DNA of 50,941 bases from an uncultured Tissierellia bacterium (GTDB lineage: Bacteria; Bacillota; Clostridia; Tissierellales; Peptoniphilaceae), in NCBI GenBank assembly GCA_902488465.1, contig CABTWE010000005.1, positions 1-50,941 of the forward strand, given 5' to 3'. Below the pieces are notes generated by a model. It saw only the letters and a list, made by a program, of their open reading frames with translations, ran no database searches and was not told the origin of the DNA. Below are positions 8,004 to 17,753 of the stretch, in pieces; position 1 is the stretch's first letter; each line of letters starts with the position of its first letter. A program made the position numbers and the translations under genes.

Positions 8004-9380
8004 TCACTTTTTTTGATCGAGATACATATGAGCGAGAGTGTTTACATCTCCTGCACCCATAGTAATAAAAAGATCTCCCGGTTTCAAATTTTCATTTAAA
8101 AAAACTAGTGCGTCATCAAATCCAGGGAAATATTTACAATGTATTCCCCTCTCTTGCATAGCTTTCACCAAGTCCTTCGAGTGCACTTCTTTTCTGTCGA
8201 CCTCTCTTGCAGCATAAATATCAATTACTACTACTTCGTCAGCCAATTTAAACGAATCGGCAAATCCGTTTAACAAAATTTTTGTTCTCGTGTAGGTATG
8301 CGGTTGGAAAACGCAGAAAATTCTCTTATAGTGTGCATTTTTAAGTGCATTTAAACTTGCCATAATTTCCGTCGGATGGTGAGCATAGTCATCCATAACT
8401 GTTACGCCTTCTCTTTCACCAAGCATTTCAAGTCTTTGATGAACCGGCCTATAGTGCTCAATTGCCGAAACAACTTCTTTTATATCGAGCCCGGCATTTA
8501 CACTTGTAGCAATCGCTGCAAGGGAATTCAAAACATTGTGAAGACCCATAACCGGAAGGTTTACAGGATAACTCTCACCATTGTACTGAACTTCATAGTG
8601 AGCAAAACCGGATTCATCATAAGTTACGTTAACTCCTCTGAAGTCCGCGTCTTGATAAACTCCAAAAGTGATAACCTTGCCAGGAGCCGAGTTTTTAATT
8701 TGAATCAAATTCGGCTCATCTGCATTAATGATAAGAGTTGAATCACTTTTCAAGTTTCCCATAAATTTAATAAAAGTTTGTTCGATTTCATAAATAGACT
8801 TATAGTAATCGAGATGGTCCTCGTCAATGTTTAAAACAACCGCTGTTGTCGGGAAATATTTTAAAATATTTCCCTTGTATTCGCACGATTCGGAAAGCAT
8901 TATATCATGTTCTCCGACCAAAACATTTCCTCCAATTTCATCCAAATTTCCACCGACAAGTATTGTCGGTTTTAGGTTTGTATGGTGAAAAATTGTTGCA
9001 AGCATAGATGTAGTTGTAGTTTTTCCATGAGTTCCGGTAATTGCAATCGACTTTTTATAGAGCTTCATAAGTTCGCCGAGCACCGTCGCTCTGTCAAGAA
9101 CCGGAACTCCGATTTCTCGAGCTCTTTTAAGCTCCTCATTGTCTTCGCTTATTGCATCTGTATAAACAACAAGATCCGGTTTTTTTATATTTTCTCTTTT
9201 TTGCGGAGCAAAAACTTCTGCACCTTTAGAAATAAGCTTTTCGCACATAGGCGTAATCTTTCTGTCGGAGCCTGTAACTTTATAGCCCCTGGACAATAGC
9301 ACTTCTGCAATTGCACTCATTCCGATTCCGCCGATGCCGATGAAATGTATTTCCTTTATATTTTTAAAATTTATACTCAT
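8004..9380 (-). CDS. murC: UDP-N-acetylmuramate--L-alanine ligase
   Basis: Adds L-alanine to UDP-MurNAc, the first amino acid of the peptidoglycan stem peptide. The 458 residues match MurC length. The N-terminal HFIGIGGIGMSAIAEVLLSR binds the UDP-sugar, ITGTHGKTTTTSML is the ATP-binding loop shared by Mur ligases, and LNIDEDHLDYY and DDYAHHPTEI are the later MurC signatures. AAGGAT lies upstream of the start. It is transcribed divergently from spoVG. No terminator is evident before the hutH promoter just downstream. Confidence 0.97.
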   Translation of the reverse strand: MSINFKNIKEIHFIGIGGIGMSAIAEVLLSRGYKVTGSDRKITPMCEKLISKGAEVFAPQKRENIKKPDLVVYTDAISEDNEELKRAREIGVPVLDRATVLGELMKLYKKSIAITGTHGKTTTTSMLATIFHHTNLKPTILVGGNLDEIGGNVLVGEHDIMLSESCEYKGNILKYFPTTAVVLNIDEDHLDYYKSIYEIEQTFIKFMGNLKSDSTLIINADEPNLIQIKNSAPGKVITFGVYQDADFRGVNVTYDESGFAHYEVQYNGESYPVNLPVMGLHNVLNSLAAIATSVNAGLDIKEVVSAIEHYRPVHQRLEMLGEREGVTVMDDYAHHPTEIMASLNALKNAHYKRIFCVFQPHTYTRTKILLNGFADSFKLADEVVVIDIYAAREVDRKEVHSKDLVKAMQERGIHCKYFPGFDDALVFLNENLKPGDLFITMGAGDVNTLAHMYLDQKK

Positions 9381-9423
9381 AATTTATCCTTTTTATTCTA
9401 ATTTCATAAAATCATTATTAATT

Positions 9424-9452
9424 ATTATATCAATTTTTATTATAAATATCAA
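9424..9452 (-). promoter_or_regulatory. murC promoter
   Basis: On the minus strand, -35 TTGATA (9447-9452), a 17-base spacer and -10 TATAAT (9424-9429), about 45 bases before the murC start. Confidence 0.75.
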
Positions 9453-9522
9453 GTCAGAGTTTTTTCGTGACGCATACAATAAATGTTCATTTTTTTATCT
9501 CTAACATGATAAGTTTACATAG

Positions 9523-9551
9523 TTGACTTTCTTTATCATATGGTGTATAAT
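9523..9551 (+). promoter_or_regulatory. spoVG promoter
   Basis: -35 TTGACT (9523-9528), a 17-base spacer and -10 TATAAT (9546-9551). Near-consensus sigma-A promoter about 50 bases before the spoVG start. Confidence 0.85.
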
Positions 9552-9600
9552 AAGGTAATCTTTTCAAAAAGAAAAGTATTTAAAACACGAGGTGAAAATC

Positions 9601-9924
9601 ATGCAAATTACTGATGTTAGAGTTAGACTCTTAAACGATAGCGGTAAGCTCAAGGCTGTAGCAAGTGTGTCTTTTGACGACGAATTCGTTGTACACGATT
9701 TGAAAATCGTCGAAGGCATAAATGGACTTTTCATTGCAATGCCTTCAAGACGTGCTAAAGACGGAGAATTCAAAGACATCTGTCACCCTATCAACAACGA
9801 TATGAGAACAAAAATTGAAACAGCAATCTACAAAGTTTATAATGAATTGATTGATTCACAAGTTGATTCTGAAGGCGAAACTGAAACAGTTTCCGAAGAA
9901 GTTGAAACGACTGAAGAAATTTAA
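9601..9924 (+). CDS. spoVG: SpoVG-family RNA/DNA-binding regulator
   Basis: A 107-residue protein beginning MQITDVRVRLL, with the SpoVG core (KAVASVSFDDEFVVHDLKIV, GLFIAMPSRR, DICHPINNDMRTKIE) and an acidic Glu/Thr-rich tail after residue 85. SpoVG proteins bind nucleic acids and act as global regulators, also in non-sporulating Firmicutes. A GTG nine bases upstream is in frame, but the ATG at 9601 has GAGGTG at proper spacing and matches the family N-terminus. The gene has its own strong promoter and a terminator shared with the convergent tRNA gene. Confidence 0.95.
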   Translation: MQITDVRVRLLNDSGKLKAVASVSFDDEFVVHDLKIVEGINGLFIAMPSRRAKDGEFKDICHPINNDMRTKIETAIYKVYNELIDSQVDSEGETETVSEEVETTEEI

Positions 9925-9935
9925 AATTTTGAAAT

Positions 9936-9965
9936 AAAAAAAGCCTGCGCATGCAGGTTTTTTTG
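9936..9965. terminator. Bidirectional terminator between spoVG and tRNA-Ala
   Basis: CCTGC / GCAGG hairpin (9944-9957) flanked by a run of A on the left and a run of T on the right. It can terminate spoVG on plus and tRNA-Ala on minus. Confidence 0.75.
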
Positions 9966-9967
9966 TT

Positions 9968-10043
9968 TGGTGGAGCATAGGAGGCTCGAACTCCTGACCT
10001 CCACACTGCCAGTGTGGCGCGCTCCCAACTGCGCCAATGCCCC
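9968..10043 (-). tRNA. tRNA-Ala (GGC)
   Basis: The minus strand folds as a complete 76-base tRNA with an encoded CCA end. The acceptor stem GGGGCAT / ATGCTCC contains the G3-U70 wobble that identifies alanine tRNAs. The anticodon stem CCACA / TGTGG closes the loop CTGGCAG, giving anticodon GGC. The T loop reads TTCGAGC. It is transcribed alone. Confidence 0.97.
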
Positions 10044-10060
10044 AAACGAATAACAAAATA

Positions 10061-10089
10061 ATTATAACATAATTTCTATAAAATGGCAA
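10061..10089 (-). promoter_or_regulatory. tRNA-Ala promoter
   Basis: On the minus strand, -35 TTGCCA (10084-10089), a 17-base spacer and -10 TATAAT (10061-10066), about 18 bases before the tRNA 5' end. Confidence 0.8.
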
Positions 10090-10433
10090 TAATATACATA
10101 TTTGTTTCCAGCTAAGAATTATAAATCAACAATATTTAGCATACAGCGAAGAAACTATTCCCAAAACTTCTGGAACATACTCAAATTAGTAGACACGTAT
10201 ATACATATCCTTACTTACCGCTCATTCGATTTACATTATTCAATATATCTCTTCGGTGTGATGCTGAATTTATGTTGTTTTTTCCGTATATACACAATCC
10301 ATAAAATCGGCACATTTTTTTAAAGTTACACGGTTGTGGCTATTTATGTTACAACATATATCTAAAATTAATTGTATTTTTTCTATTAAAACAAAGTCAT
10401 CCCATCAAATTATATAACGAAATTTGACAAAGA
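10090..10433. other. Gene-free stretch, nothing recognised
   Basis: An AT-rich interval between the tRNA-Ala promoter and the terminator of the M16 peptidase. A 73-codon open frame at 10102-10323 on plus has no ribosome-binding site and no recognisable protein features. No RNA gene or repeat was seen. Confidence 0.6.
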
Positions 10434-10473
10434 AAATGGATGCCTCCTACTTCATATAGGTCCGCATCCATTT
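10434..10473 (-). terminator. Terminator of the M16 peptidase gene
   Basis: Ten-base stem AAATGGATGC / GCATCCATTT with a 20-base loop that can pair further, followed on the minus strand by TTTTCTTTG. Confidence 0.8.
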
Positions 10474-10479
10474 ATTTTG

Positions 10480-13317
10480 TTATTTCAAATCCTTCTTTTC
10501 TTGCCACATATCTTTTGATTTTTCGTATCCGTCTTCATTTGTAAAAACGGCTCTTCCTTTATTTTTCATTGCAGCTTCAAGTCTGTCTGCAAAATCTGCG
10601 AAGTCTTCCTTCTTTGTTTCAAGCGCTTCTTTTAATTTCTTTTCCAAATCTTCAACAGAAGTTTCGTTGATTCTGTACGAGAAATCTCTAAACGATCTCA
10701 TTCTAGGTGTGAGGTTCGGGTCGAACGAGTTATACGAGCCGATTATAAGGTCATAAATTTGTTCTTCTTTAAGGTCGCGTCCTCTAAGCCAATCCATCGA
10801 CTTTTCAAAAATGTCAAATGTGTTTTGAAGGTTCGGGTCTCTGTATGAATAGAATACAACACAGTCATCTGTTTGACTTATTCCGTCGCCGTATGCGCCG
10901 CCCTTTGCACGAATATTGTCGTGTAGGAAACTGTTTGAAAGCATATTTCTCACAACTGAATCGCTTCCGGAAGTTTTCGGTAAAATTCCAGCGTCTATGC
11001 AGTAGTTTACATCCGTTATTGCAACAAGCGCCGTTGTTGTTCCCGGGTTGTTTTTAAGAGCAAATTTCTTTTTGTCGATTTCTCCGTCAACTTTTAAACC
11101 CTTTTTCTCAAGAACCGCTACCGCCTTTTCGATGCCTTCGCTGTCCGATGTGATGTGATAGAATCCCTTTTCATCGAAAATGTTTTTATAAATTTCATAC
11201 ATATCTTCGAGATATTTTTTCATCTCAACATCATCCATCGCTGCGACTTTTTCGATATATTTTATATAATCTGCACCCGAAATTTTTGCATCGATTGCAA
11301 ATCTTCTGTTCACATTTTTCATCGCTTCAGTTCTCGTTATGGCAATACCTGTCATAACTGCTTTGAGTTTCAAATCGGAAATCATTGTATTTAAAATTTC
11401 TTTGATTTTCTTTGTGTTGTCAAAAACAGTAGTCTTATGAACTTCTTCAAAGAGATCATATGCCTTTTCAAAATCGTCACCGTCCGAGCTCAGCTTCTTT
11501 GATAAAAAGATTGAAGCTTCGTTCTTTTCATAATATTTGCTCGTCATAATATTGACGTTAAAATCATATGAAATGAGATTTATTTCTGTATTTAAATCTT
11601 TGTAGTTGTACTTTTCGGTGTCGATTCTATCAATCAAATCCGACAAAAGCGTAATTGCTTGGAGCTTTTCATCGTCCATATCGTCAATTGGAACGAGAGC
11701 ATCCATATAAGTCACGCCACCCGTAAAAGCTTCGCACGAAGAAATATTTCCATAAATTTTTTCATTTGCTTTTTGTAGCTTGTCACTCAAATCTTTAACG
11801 TTGAGCCTTGGAAGAGTTTTCTTTGCTTCTTCGCTGTCTTCGCTCAATTGGAATTCATGAAGTTCCTTTGTCTTTTTGATAATTTCTTCGAGTTCTTCAT
11901 CGCTCAAGCTCTTCTTGTGTTCTGCAAGTTTCTTTTTGAGTTCTTCTTCTCTTTTCTTTCCAAGCTCCGGATCCGGCTTTACGAGCATGGTCATCCTGTA
12001 GCTGTCAAAATAATCTTTTGCGTATTTTTGTACAAGCTCAGAATCGTTTTCAAGCTTTTCAAACGCATCGTCAAATTTTAGCGCATCAATCGGGTCCTTG
12101 TCATATAACCACGTTTGGAATGCTCTTATATATGTCATAATTCCAAGATGCGGCGTGTCACCGTATGTCTTTATTTCATATTTAAGTTGATGAAGAATTG
12201 ATTTAAATAATTTTTCATCAAGTCCGGACTTGATTAGGCTTCCAATCTCTTCGTCTATAATCTTTAAAATTTTATCCTTATCTTCGGCGTTCATGCCTTT
12301 AGCAATAATAGATAAATTGTTTACAGTTCCAACACTATACATAGTTTCAACGTCGGTTGCCAGACCTTCCGAAAGAATTCTATCCTTAATCGGTGCACCG
12401 TCTTCAGTAACAAGCGCACGTGTTATCACTTCGTGACACAAGTTGTTCAAATTGTCGGTCGAGTCACCTGCAAGATATGAAACTACAAAGAAATCGTTTT
12501 TCGGCTTTGCTTCACCGAAATAAGTGGTTTCAACATCGATATTCTTTTCGAGTGGTTTTATATATTTCATAGGATTTTTAACATCCTTAAATTCAAACTC
12601 GCTCAAATAACCGTCCAAAAATTCGAGTTCCTTATTTGTGTCGCCGTTTCCATACAAGAAAATATATGAGTTTGACGGATGATATTTTTCTCTGTGATAA
12701 TCCAAAAGCGCCTCTCTTGAGAGAGTCGGAATGAACTCCGGGTCACCGCCTGAATTTGTGTTGTATGTTGAATCCGGATACAAATATCTTGCAATCTTGT
12801 CCATGACTTGCGAAATATCGGAGCTCATGGCCCCCTTCATCTCGTTATAAACAACGCCGTTTATTGTGAGCGGTGCATCTTTGTTTTCAAGTTCATAGTG
12901 CCAACCTTCTTGCATAAAAATCTTTTCGTTGTTGTAAATATCCGGGAAAAGAACAGCGTCCATATATACGTCCATAAGATTGAAAAAGTCTTTTTCATTT
13001 CTTGAACTTATCGGATATATTGTCTTGTCATCAAAAGTCATCGCATTTAAAAATGTCTGAAGGCTTGATTTGACAAGGTCCATAAACGGTTCCTTTGTTT
13101 TATATTTTCTGGAGCCGGAAAGAACGGAGTGTTCCAAAATATGGCAAACTCCGGTGTCATCATTTTGAACAGTTCTAAAACCGATTCCAAAAGCTTTGTT
13201 TTCGTCGCTATTTTCGACTTTTAAAACTCTCGCCTTTGTCTTTTCGTGTTCATAAAGAAATGCATCGCTATTTAGTTCGTTGATATGCTCTTTTTTTATT
13301 AGTTTAAATTTATCCAT
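10480..13317 (-). CDS. M16C-family zinc metallopeptidase (presequence protease/insulinase type)
   Basis: A 945-residue cytoplasmic peptidase of the inverted-zincin M16 family. The HxxEH zinc site is His59-Glu62-His63 in CHILEHSVLSGSR, and the distal Glu is in the NEMKGAMS segment near residue 159. Length and motif context (EHSVLSGSRKYKTKEPF) match the M16C group that includes chloroplast and mitochondrial PreP, with an inactive second M16 half and a charged hinge around residues 450-510. The family degrades short unstructured peptides. AAGGAG sets the start. It lies 24 bases downstream of recR in the same direction and is likely co-transcribed. Confidence 0.93.
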   Translation of the reverse strand: MDKFKLIKKEHINELNSDAFLYEHEKTKARVLKVENSDENKAFGIGFRTVQNDDTGVCHILEHSVLSGSRKYKTKEPFMDLVKSSLQTFLNAMTFDDKTIYPISSRNEKDFFNLMDVYMDAVLFPDIYNNEKIFMQEGWHYELENKDAPLTINGVVYNEMKGAMSSDISQVMDKIARYLYPDSTYNTNSGGDPEFIPTLSREALLDYHREKYHPSNSYIFLYGNGDTNKELEFLDGYLSEFEFKDVKNPMKYIKPLEKNIDVETTYFGEAKPKNDFFVVSYLAGDSTDNLNNLCHEVITRALVTEDGAPIKDRILSEGLATDVETMYSVGTVNNLSIIAKGMNAEDKDKILKIIDEEIGSLIKSGLDEKLFKSILHQLKYEIKTYGDTPHLGIMTYIRAFQTWLYDKDPIDALKFDDAFEKLENDSELVQKYAKDYFDSYRMTMLVKPDPELGKKREEELKKKLAEHKKSLSDEELEEIIKKTKELHEFQLSEDSEEAKKTLPRLNVKDLSDKLQKANEKIYGNISSCEAFTGGVTYMDALVPIDDMDDEKLQAITLLSDLIDRIDTEKYNYKDLNTEINLISYDFNVNIMTSKYYEKNEASIFLSKKLSSDGDDFEKAYDLFEEVHKTTVFDNTKKIKEILNTMISDLKLKAVMTGIAITRTEAMKNVNRRFAIDAKISGADYIKYIEKVAAMDDVEMKKYLEDMYEIYKNIFDEKGFYHITSDSEGIEKAVAVLEKKGLKVDGEIDKKKFALKNNPGTTTALVAITDVNYCIDAGILPKTSGSDSVVRNMLSNSFLHDNIRAKGGAYGDGISQTDDCVVFYSYRDPNLQNTFDIFEKSMDWLRGRDLKEEQIYDLIIGSYNSFDPNLTPRMRSFRDFSYRINETSVEDLEKKLKEALETKKEDFADFADRLEAAMKNKGRAVFTNEDGYEKSKDMWQEKKDLK

Positions 13318-13341
13318 ATAATCTCCTTAAATTTGTATTTG

Positions 13342-13941
13342 TTATGCTTCTCGTCTATTTTCAAAAGCTTTTCTTATAGTTGCGGAATCAAAATATTCCA
13401 ATACGCCACCTGCAGGAATGCCTTGCGATATCTTTGTGACTTTTTTGCCCGATTCATCCACAAGAGCCTTTAGAAGAAGTCCCGTCTGTTCACTCTCAAC
13501 ATTGCTGTTTAGTGCAAGGATAACTTCGTTAATTCCATCATCTTGAGCAAGTCTCGTTTTCAATCTTCCAAACCCCATTTCTTCAGGGCCGATTCCCTTT
13601 AACGGATCCAGATGTTCTTCATCCAAAACAAAATAAAGGCCGTCATAGCAGTTAGAATTTTCAAAAGAATCCACATCCTTCGGATTTTGTACAATCATAA
13701 GTTTCGAATGGTCCCTCATATCCGATGAGCATATATTACAAACTTCTTTCTCTGAGTAATTTCCGCAAACTTTACACTTTTGTATGGATTTTTTCGCAAG
13801 ACTTATCGCATAAACCAAATTGTCGGAATCAGCTTGCGGCATATTTATAATATAATACGCAAGTCTTTTTGCGCTTTTCCTCCCAATCCCGGGAAGTGCC
13901 GCAAGTCTGTCGACCAAGTTTTCAAGTGCGTTAAGGCTCAT
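13342..13941 (-). CDS. recR: Recombination mediator RecR
   Basis: A 199-residue DNA-repair protein that with RecF/RecO loads RecA on gapped DNA. It shows the N-terminal helix-hairpin-helix (LPGIGRKSAKRLAYYI), a four-Cys zinc element (CKVCGNYSEKEVCNICSS), a Toprim domain (LMIVQNPKDVDSFE onward) and the C-terminal KVTKISQGIPAGGVLEY segment. Its ATG shares one base with the ybaB stop (TAATG), the usual dnaX-ybaB-recR arrangement. Confidence 0.97.
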   Translation of the reverse strand: MSLNALENLVDRLAALPGIGRKSAKRLAYYIINMPQADSDNLVYAISLAKKSIQKCKVCGNYSEKEVCNICSSDMRDHSKLMIVQNPKDVDSFENSNCYDGLYFVLDEEHLDPLKGIGPEEMGFGRLKTRLAQDDGINEVILALNSNVESEQTGLLLKALVDESGKKVTKISQGIPAGGVLEYFDSATIRKAFENRREA

Positions 13942-14270
13942 TAAAACAATCCCGGCATATTGAGACCTTTTGTAAATTGTCCCATTGCATTTTCCATTTC
14001 ATCGTCAGCTTTTTTGATTGCTTCATTTGCAGCTGCCATAATTAGGTCACAGAGTGTTTCTACGTCATCCGGATCTACAACTTCTGGGTCGAGAACGATT
14101 TTTGTAATTTCCTTATTTCCGTTAATTGTAACAGTGCAAACTCCTCCACCGCTTGAAACCTCAAATTCTTGATTTGCAACTTCCTCTCTCTTTGCTTCCA
14201 TGTCCTTTTGAAGCTTTTGAACTTGCTTCATCATGTTTTTCATATTTCCGCCGCCGTTAAAATTTCTCAT
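13941..14270 (-). CDS. ybaB: YbaB/EbfC-family nucleoid-associated protein
   Basis: A 109-residue DNA-binding dimer protein. It has a Met/Lys-rich N-terminal helix (NMKNMMKQVQKLQKDMEAKR), a central sheet with GGGVCTVTINGNKEITKIVLDPEVV and a C-terminal helix ending in GLNMPGLF. Its position between dnaX and recR is conserved across bacteria. The start has AAAGGAA upstream and gives the Gly-rich N-terminus known from Bacillus YaaK. Confidence 0.95.
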   Translation of the reverse strand: MRNFNGGGNMKNMMKQVQKLQKDMEAKREEVANQEFEVSSGGGVCTVTINGNKEITKIVLDPEVVDPDDVETLCDLIMAAANEAIKKADDEMENAMGQFTKGLNMPGLF

Positions 14271-14290
14271 AAATAATTTCCTTTCTTTTT

Positions 14291-16204
14291 TTATTCTCTT
14301 ATTTCTAGCTTATCGCCAAATAAATTGATTAATCTTTGCACATCTTCTTTTGATGATCTTATCTCAATAGATGCGCTGCTTCCGACAATTTCGCTGAGTT
14401 TTTCGGTCAGTTCTTTTTTATAACTGTTAAAAATAAAATCTTCTTCCGAAGTTTTCGGAGTGAAAACTAATTTATTTTTTGTAAATTTAATATAATAATT
14501 GTCCTTTGAAAATTGAAGAAGAGGATTTCCTTCGACAATTTTATCAAACAATTCGCTGCCCTCTTCGTTTTGAAGTGCTCCATCGTCTTGCTCTTCGTTT
14601 TCCTCAAATCTATCTTCAGATTGAGGAAAATCTGTCGTTGTTTCTTTTGTTTCATCCGTTTCTATTGATTTTTCTTTTTCGTCAATCTCTTCATCAGACT
14701 TCTCGTCTTTTTTTGATTCGACTATATCTGGGTTATCATTTTTACGAACGCTGTTTAATGTATCTTCTTGTCTTGAAACATCCGGCAAAAATCCTTCATC
14801 CATATTTATAAAATCAGCTTCTTCAGGTTCGAAAAACGGCCTTTCTTCTAAATCCGATTCATTTTTAGGCATATCTATTTTATCATTTTTTGTCGGCTTA
14901 GCCTCTATGGATTCGTGGTTTTTGTTCTCAGCCTTATTTTCGTTTTTAACTTTATCCTCAGATTCGTCATTATCCGGATTAATAGACTTATTAGGTCTAT
15001 TTTCAACTTTAACTTTGTCTTCTCTATTTTCGACATTTTTCGAAAAAAGCTCATTAAAATTCGTTTCTTTTTTCTCTTTTACAAATTTTGGAATTTTTAC
15101 ATCTTTCGCATTTGAAACCGAAGTCGTGACCACTCTATTTCTCGCAATCTCAACAAGACCCATTTGAAACATAAGTGCCTCATCGTATGCATAATTTATG
15201 CCGTCGATAAGTTTTCTGAATGATTCAATCAAATCAAGTATTCTATTCTCATCAACATACTCACTGATTTTTGTAAGAATGTCTTTTCTCTTTGTCGACA
15301 GCCCGTCCATTTCACCCATCTTTACAAGATACAAATCGCGACACGCTTTCATGAGTGCATAGAGCGTTTTTTCTCCGGACCTTCCCCTTTTCATTATGTC
15401 CCGCGTCTCGTTCATAACACCCAAAACATCATGATTTAAAATATCCGTAAGAAGCGGAACAATTTCGTCAATACCCGTAAAGCCGAGAAGAGTTGAAATA
15501 ATTTCAGGCGTTATAGGTCTTAGCGGAATCGACAAAAGTTGATCGAGCATTGACAAAGCGTCTCTCATCGATCCACCGGCATTGTCGGCAATAATTCCGA
15601 AAACCTCGTCCGAAACCTCTTCATTTAATCCAACGGCAGCACTTCTTAGTGACTCCTCAAGTTTGTCTTTTGAAATTCCATGAAAATCAAAACGTTGAAG
15701 TCGTGATTTAACTGTGTCCGGAAGTTTTTCCGGCTCCGTTGTAGCAAGTATAAATATTAAATGTGCAGGTGGCTCTTCCAAAATTTTCAGAAGTGCATTA
15801 AACGCTGAGTTCGAAAGCATGTGAGCTTCGTCTATAATATAAACTTTCTTTTTTAAAGTTGTCGGCGGATATACACCGAGTTCTTTTAACTCCCTTATAT
15901 TATCAACCCCATTATTCGAGGCTGCGTCAAGCTCCAAAACGTCAACTGCTCTGTCCTCAAGAATTGCCTTGCAATTTTCACATTCATTACATGGTTCACC
16001 ATCGTGAGGATTTAAACAGTTTACAGCCCTTGCTAAAATCTTTGCACAGCTTGTCTTCCCTGTTCCTCTAAGTCCGCAAAACAAATATCCATGCGAAACC
16101 GAATTGTTTTTTACTTGATTTCTTAAAACCTCAACAATTAAATCTTTGTCGACTACCTCGCTCCATTTTTTTGGACGAAGCACTCGATAAAGCGCCTTTG
16201 TCAT
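14291..16204 (-). CDS. dnaX: DNA polymerase III subunits gamma and tau
   Basis: Clamp-loader ATPase of 637 residues. The Walker A loop GLRGTGKTS lies at residues 44-52, a zinc site uses Cys63, Cys72, Cys75 and Cys78, and Walker B is IIDEAHMLS. SRLQRFDFHGI and GGSMRDALSMLDQL are later clamp-loader motifs. After about residue 380 the protein becomes a long Lys/Glu/Asp-rich low-complexity linker to a small C-terminal tau domain from about residue 560. The start overlaps the pncB stop by four bases (ATGA), so the two are translationally coupled. An AAAAAAG run occurs in the linker, but it is not in the usual frame for programmed slippage, so a gamma product is not predicted. Confidence 0.96.
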   Translation of the reverse strand: MTKALYRVLRPKKWSEVVDKDLIVEVLRNQVKNNSVSHGYLFCGLRGTGKTSCAKILARAVNCLNPHDGEPCNECENCKAILEDRAVDVLELDAASNNGVDNIRELKELGVYPPTTLKKKVYIIDEAHMLSNSAFNALLKILEEPPAHLIFILATTEPEKLPDTVKSRLQRFDFHGISKDKLEESLRSAAVGLNEEVSDEVFGIIADNAGGSMRDALSMLDQLLSIPLRPITPEIISTLLGFTGIDEIVPLLTDILNHDVLGVMNETRDIMKRGRSGEKTLYALMKACRDLYLVKMGEMDGLSTKRKDILTKISEYVDENRILDLIESFRKLIDGINYAYDEALMFQMGLVEIARNRVVTTSVSNAKDVKIPKFVKEKKETNFNELFSKNVENREDKVKVENRPNKSINPDNDESEDKVKNENKAENKNHESIEAKPTKNDKIDMPKNESDLEERPFFEPEEADFINMDEGFLPDVSRQEDTLNSVRKNDNPDIVESKKDEKSDEEIDEKEKSIETDETKETTTDFPQSEDRFEENEEQDDGALQNEEGSELFDKIVEGNPLLQFSKDNYYIKFTKNKLVFTPKTSEEDFIFNSYKKELTEKLSEIVGSSASIEIRSSKEDVQRLINLFGDKLEIRE

Positions 16205-17646
16205 AACCTTTTGCCTTCTTTCAATAAATCATATCTTATTTGATAAAGTTTAGGCGAAAGGTCCACATAATATGAATGCGGATCATCCAGTCTTTTGATT
16301 TCATCCCAAAGTTTTTCTTGTTCGGATTTTGCCTTATTTCTTATTTCCTCTATATCAGGATTTTTATAAATCAATTTTCCACCTTCAAAAATCTTTTTCA
16401 TCAAAGGTTCTGTGTAATAATTTTCAAGTGTCGTTCTTTTCCATGTATATAGCGGGTGGAAAATTTCAAGCGGTTCTCCATTTGGCGCCGGTTCATCATG
16501 AAGCGTAACCAAATCAGCTTCCATAAATCCTGTATCCTTGTTATAAATTCTATAAATTTGCTTGAATCCCGGAGTTGTTATTTTTACAACATCTTCGGAC
16601 ACCTTTATCTTTGGAATAATCTTTCCGTCTTCTTCCATTGCAACAAGTTTATAAACTCCACCGAAAACCGGATCGCTCTTTGCTGTTATAAGCCTTTCTC
16701 CAACGCCGAAGCTGTCTATTTTTGCATCTTGATTTAATAGATCTCTTATCTTAAACTCATCCATACTGTTTGAAACAACAATTTTAGCGTCTCTAAAACC
16801 GGCCTCATCTAGCATTTTTCTAGTTTCTTTCGTAAGATATGCAATGTCGCCGGAATCAATTCTTATTCCAAGCGGCTTATATCCTTTTTCTTTGAGTTCA
16901 TTAAAAACTTTTATAGCATTCGGAATTCCCGATCTTAAAACATCATAGGTGTCGACCAAAAGTAGGCATGCATTCGGATATACTTCCGCGTATGCTCTGA
17001 AACTTTCAAGCTCACTGTCAAAACTTTGAACCCATGAGTGAGCCATCGTTCCCGTCGACGGAATGCCAAGATGCCTGTCTGTGTATGTGTTCGCACTTCC
17101 GGCAGCTCCGCCTATATATGCGGCTCTTGCGCCAAAATTTGCAGCATCTGCTCCATGTGCTCGTCTGCTTCCGAATTCACTTATAGCTCTTCCCTTTGCA
17201 ACTCTCACCATTCTTGAGGTTTTTGTCGCAACAAGCGACTGGTGATTCAAAATCAAAAGAAGCATTGTCTCAATCATTTGAACTTGATATAGCGGACCTC
17301 TCACCGTTACAATCGGCTCGTGTGGAAAAATTACCGAGCCTTCTTCAACAGCCCATACATCGCACTCAAATTTAAATTCTTTAATTTTTTTCAAGAATTC
17401 TTCTGAGAATATTCCCTTGCTTCTAAAAAATTCTATATCATCATCACTAAATTTGAGATTTTCTAAATATTCAATCAGCTGAGTCAGTCCGGCGAAAAGG
17501 GCATACCCTCCATCGTCAGGCACCGACCTGAAAAAATAATCAAAATATCCAATTTTATCACCGCGTCCGAGTTTTACATATCCATTTGACATTGTAAATT
17601 CATAAAAATCGGCAAGCAGTGTTAAATTTCGTTCATCACTTCGCAT
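16201..17646 (-). CDS. pncB: Nicotinate phosphoribosyltransferase
   Basis: Makes nicotinate mononucleotide from nicotinate and PRPP in the NAD salvage pathway. The 481-residue protein starts MRSDERNLTLLADFYEFTMS, and shows the FDYFFRSVPDDGGYALFAGL segment, SEFGSRRAHG (the phosphorylated-His region), GTMAHSWVQSF and RIDSGDIAYLTK, all typical of bacterial PncB. An open frame extends to 17700, but the ATG at 17646 has GGAGG and fits the family. The next gene upstream is an isochorismatase-type hydrolase, the superfamily that includes nicotinamidase, though a terminator separates them. Confidence 0.95.
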   Translation of the reverse strand: MRSDERNLTLLADFYEFTMSNGYVKLGRGDKIGYFDYFFRSVPDDGGYALFAGLTQLIEYLENLKFSDDDIEFFRSKGIFSEEFLKKIKEFKFECDVWAVEEGSVIFPHEPIVTVRGPLYQVQMIETMLLLILNHQSLVATKTSRMVRVAKGRAISEFGSRRAHGADAANFGARAAYIGGAAGSANTYTDRHLGIPSTGTMAHSWVQSFDSELESFRAYAEVYPNACLLLVDTYDVLRSGIPNAIKVFNELKEKGYKPLGIRIDSGDIAYLTKETRKMLDEAGFRDAKIVVSNSMDEFKIRDLLNQDAKIDSFGVGERLITAKSDPVFGGVYKLVAMEEDGKIIPKIKVSEDVVKITTPGFKQIYRIYNKDTGFMEADLVTLHDEPAPNGEPLEIFHPLYTWKRTTLENYYTEPLMKKIFEGGKLIYKNPDIEEIRNKAKSEQEKLWDEIKRLDDPHSYYVDLSPKLYQIRYDLLKEGKRL

Positions 17647-17753
17647 TATCTCGCCTCCATTAATATTAATTATAACATAAATGCGACAAATTTTCATCAA
17701 AAATTATTTTGTTAAATCGTGTGTTGAAGCTAAAAATCGTCACATAATAAAAT

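Noticed and set aside
10102..10323. 73-codon open frame between tRNA-Ala and the M16 peptidase
   Set aside because: No ribosome-binding site, no recognisable protein features; composition of ordinary AT-rich spacer.
15070..15100. Programmed frameshift at an AAAAAAG run in dnaX
   Set aside because: The run is read as AAA AAA G, not as the A AAA AAG frame required for the known slippage, and no supporting hairpin was seen.
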